The translations under genes and the position numbers were made by a program. The notes beneath the pieces were generated by a model. The model did not search any database. It was not told where the DNA came from and saw only the letters and a list, made by a program, of their open reading frames with translations. DNA of 6,414 bases, taken from positions 1-6,414 of the forward strand of contig JAFWCP010000492.1 of assembly GCA_017536845.1 (NCBI GenBank), read 5' to 3'. Positions 6,317 to 6,414 of the stretch are shown piece by piece (positions within the stretch are counted from its first letter, which is position 1; every line of letters begins with the position of its first letter). This DNA comes from Solobacterium sp. Lineage in GTDB: Bacteria > Bacillota_I > Bacilli_A > Erysipelotrichales > Erysipelotrichaceae.

Positions 6317-6414
6317 TCAGTCAAGCTCTTCACCGTTGGAAGCGATGACCTTCTTGTACCAGAAGAAGGAATCCTTCCTGCTTCTGGCCATGGAGCCCTT
6401 GCCTTCATCGTCCA
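6317..6414 (-). CDS. C-terminus of a GH1 glycosidase, probably 6-phospho-beta-glucosidase (partial)
   Basis: Only the last 31 residues are present; the gene continues past the right edge. The end reads [20 protein letters not shown] followed by [10 protein letters not shown] and a TGA stop (6319-6317). The pattern of an Arg-x-x-Lys-x-Ser-Phe segment, then WYKKVI and SNGE, is the conserved C-terminal signature of family 1 glycosidases. It is especially like those that hydrolyse 6-phospho-beta-glucosides delivered by PTS transporters (BglA/AscB-like enzymes). It is the first visible gene of a minus-strand operon with the GH2 gene, separated by 5 bases. Phospho-glucosidase versus phospho-galactosidase or plain beta-glucosidase cannot be decided, because the active-site part is outside the window. 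Confidence 0.82.
   Translation of the reverse strand, partial: DDEGKGSMARSRKDSFFWYKKVIASNGEELD

Noticed and set aside
1..6414. CRISPR arrays, transposon ends, toxin-antitoxin pairs or defence genes
   Set aside because: No regularly spaced direct repeats, no terminal inverted repeats around a transposase, and no defence-type motifs were seen on either strand.

Overview
The window looks like chromosomal DNA of a mid-GC Bacillota bacterium, possibly a gut or oral member of the Erysipelotrichia or Lachnospiraceae. This rests on strong GGAGG ribosome binding sites, a tRNA gene with an encoded CCA end, a surface clostripain-type peptidase with an Arg/Gly-rich N-terminus, and a GH1-GH2 sugar hydrolase operon. 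The genus cannot be fixed from the sequence.

Left part (1-496): the start of a minus-strand helix-turn-helix protein runs off the left edge. A complete minus-strand tRNA-Asn(GTT) lies behind it, with its own terminator and a plausible promoter. The tRNA and the next gene are divergently transcribed from a short AT-rich intergenic region. The promoter of the next gene is an extended -10 (TGnTATAAT) set inside a 7-bp inverted repeat.

Middle (497-3911): a 796-residue membrane-anchored clostripain-family (C11) cysteine peptidase on the plus strand converges on a minus-strand HAD-IIB (Cof-type) sugar-phosphatase-like gene. Two terminators, one per direction, fill the gap between the two stop codons. 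The HAD gene has its own promoter, and its real start is probably an ATG at 3858 rather than an upstream TTG.

Right part (4016-6414): the end of a minus-strand carbohydrate operon. It holds the C-terminus of a GH1 6-phospho-beta-glucosidase-type enzyme and, 5 bases later, a complete cytoplasmic GH2 beta-galactosidase-type enzyme, closed by a strong terminator. Together they suggest intracellular breakdown of imported beta-glycosides. The operon promoter and any transporter lie outside the window.

I found no phage, transposon, CRISPR, toxin-antitoxin or defence locus. The most unusual item is the peptidase: a Gly-rich membrane anchor, an in-protein leucine-rich repeat linker, and an acidic and aromatic C-terminal domain that I cannot name.
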